Assembly: GCA_900551675.1 (NCBI GenBank) | Contig: URXH01000052.1 | Coordinates: 1-13,685 of the forward strand | DNA: 13,685 nt | Source of the DNA: an uncultured bacterium | GTDB taxonomy: Bacteria; Cyanobacteriota; Vampirovibrionia; Gastranaerophilales; Gastranaerophilaceae | Reading direction: 5' to 3' | Shown: positions 13,022 to 13,685 of the stretch, piece after piece | How the letters are laid out: each line of letters starts with the position of its first letter | Position numbering within the stretch: position 1 is the first letter of the stretch | The notes under the pieces: model-generated | Database searches by the model: none | What the model saw: only the letters and a program-made list of their open reading frames with translations | Told to the model about the DNA's origin: nothing | Program-made: the position numbers and the translations under genes

Positions 13022-13685
13022 ATGATTTATGCACTCCTTGGAATTGCTGCTGCATTTTGTGCATATATTCAATGGGGTGATGAGATTCCTGTTCCGTTTA
13101 TCGATAAGGATGTTAATAAACAGGAAGCAAAATATGTTTTGAATGTTAATAAGCAGGAGGAAAAAGAAAAGTACAAAAAAGCAGTTTTAAAACGCAGAAC
13201 TACTACTGCCTATATGACTGTTGAAGAGTACGAGCAGCTTTCTGCTCCGAAAGATCGAATGGAAACTGAAATTGAAGTCCCTAAAATTCCGACTCCTGCT
13301 GATATGGTTTATGTGCCGCAGCCGTCATATAAAATTACCCGTTATAATAATCCGCCGGGAAGTCCTGAAATCACTCTTACTAATGCTTTTTATGAAAGGC
13401 GCCAGCAAAATGCACAGGGGATTGTGTCTCCCGATTTTACAAAACTTGTGTACCCTGCTGTTTATTATTATCCTAATACAGGTTCAACTGCATGTGATAT
13501 CTTTGTTATAAATTTAGAGGAAGCGAAGTCTAACGTAGATAAAATATTAACGGCAAATACAATACACAGGCTCTCCGAACCTATTTTATCAACAGATGAG
13601 ACAAATGATAATTACTATACTTTCAGAACACTTACTCCTGTTGATTTTACACCTGACGGTACCAAAATTCTTGTTAAAGAAAAAA
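13022..13685 (+). CDS. Membrane-anchored protein of unknown function, 3' end beyond the window
   Basis: An open frame of 221 codons from the ATG at 13022 with no stop before the window ends. The first 20 residues (MIYALLGIAAAFCAYIQWGD) are a signal anchor or signal peptide. Next come a lysine/glutamate-rich segment (about 40-60) and a proline-rich stretch (VPKIPTPADMVYVPQPSY). The later part, with CDIFVINLEEAKSNV and TPVDFTPDGTKILVKEK, looks like the opening blades of a TolB/WD40-style beta propeller, where 'F.PDG.KI' is a typical repeat element; this is tentative. It starts 1 nt after the response regulator stop, with AAGAAGGA about 10 nt upstream, so it belongs to the kinase operon. Reading was done by hand translation. 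No family recognised. Confidence 0.8.
   Translation, partial: MIYALLGIAAAFCAYIQWGDEIPVPFIDKDVNKQEAKYVLNVNKQEEKEKYKKAVLKRRTTTAYMTVEEYEQLSAPKDRMETEIEVPKIPTPADMVYVPQPSYKITRYNNPPGSPEITLTNAFYERRQQNAQGIVSPDFTKLVYPAVYYYPNTGSTACDIFVINLEEAKSNVDKILTANTIHRLSEPILSTDETNDNYYTFRTLTPVDFTPDGTKILVKEK

Noticed and set aside
13221..13511. 96-codon plus-strand ORF near the right edge
   Set aside because: It is out of frame with the open frame starting at 13022, which has an anchor segment, a plausible ribosome-binding site and continuity with the operon.
1..13685. Search for CRISPR arrays, insertion sequences, tRNAs, phage or toxin-antitoxin genes
   Set aside because: I saw no regularly spaced repeats, transposase motifs, tRNA-like cloverleafs or typical toxin-antitoxin pairs on either strand.

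Overview
The window is AT-rich bacterial DNA that is densely coded on both strands. It reads as ordinary chromosome: I see no insertion sequence, phage gene, CRISPR array or tRNA. Several details suggest a gut-type non-photosynthetic cyanobacterial relative (Melainabacteria/Vampirovibrionia, order Gastranaerophilales). The partial gene at the left edge begins MGMAASQARFLGLTAR, an N-terminus I recall from that group. The histidine kinase and NarL-type regulator look cyanobacterial in style. Superoxide reductase plus ferritin fits an anaerobe. This assignment is inference from memory, not a search result.

Layout. Positions 1-49 (-) hold the start of a gene that runs off the window. Positions 223-1917 (-) encode an alpha-glucan phosphorylase-like protein whose usual PLP lysine is replaced by serine, followed by a strong terminator. 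Positions 2123-3361 (-) encode a PLP-dependent methionine gamma-lyase/'aluminium resistance' family enzyme with a clear promoter. Divergent from it, 3477-4844 (+) encode two exported proteins, one with a von Willebrand A domain and one with a WG-type repeat. They converge on, and overlap by 4 nt, a secreted multidomain phospholipase D-fold protein (4841-6616, -). Upstream of that is a YdjC/ChbG-type carbohydrate deacetylase (6668-7525, -), divergent from a GtrB/DPM-type polyprenyl-phosphate glycosyltransferase (7606-8559, +).

Positions 8562-8818 (-) encode a large, Bacillus-type signal recognition particle RNA of about 257 nt with its own promoter. This was not apparent from protein ORFs and accounts for the longest non-coding stretch. 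Its promoter lies in the end of a membrane-anchored protein (8844-9641, -) that looks like an FtsH-style AAA domain with both Walker motifs destroyed.

Positions 9770-10664 (+) are a translationally coupled superoxide reductase-ferritin pair ending in a terminator: the first enzyme removes superoxide and the second stores iron. Positions 10752 to the end (+) are an apparent operon of a receiver-PAS-histidine kinase, a NarL-type response regulator overlapping it by 8 nt, and a membrane-anchored unknown protein cut by the window edge.

The points most worth a second look are the variant large SRP RNA, the pseudo-AAA protein, the lysine-less phosphorylase, and several genes with no Shine-Dalgarno but a -10-like hexamer 5-7 nt before the ATG (possible leaderless mRNAs). 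I found no clear new multi-gene system.
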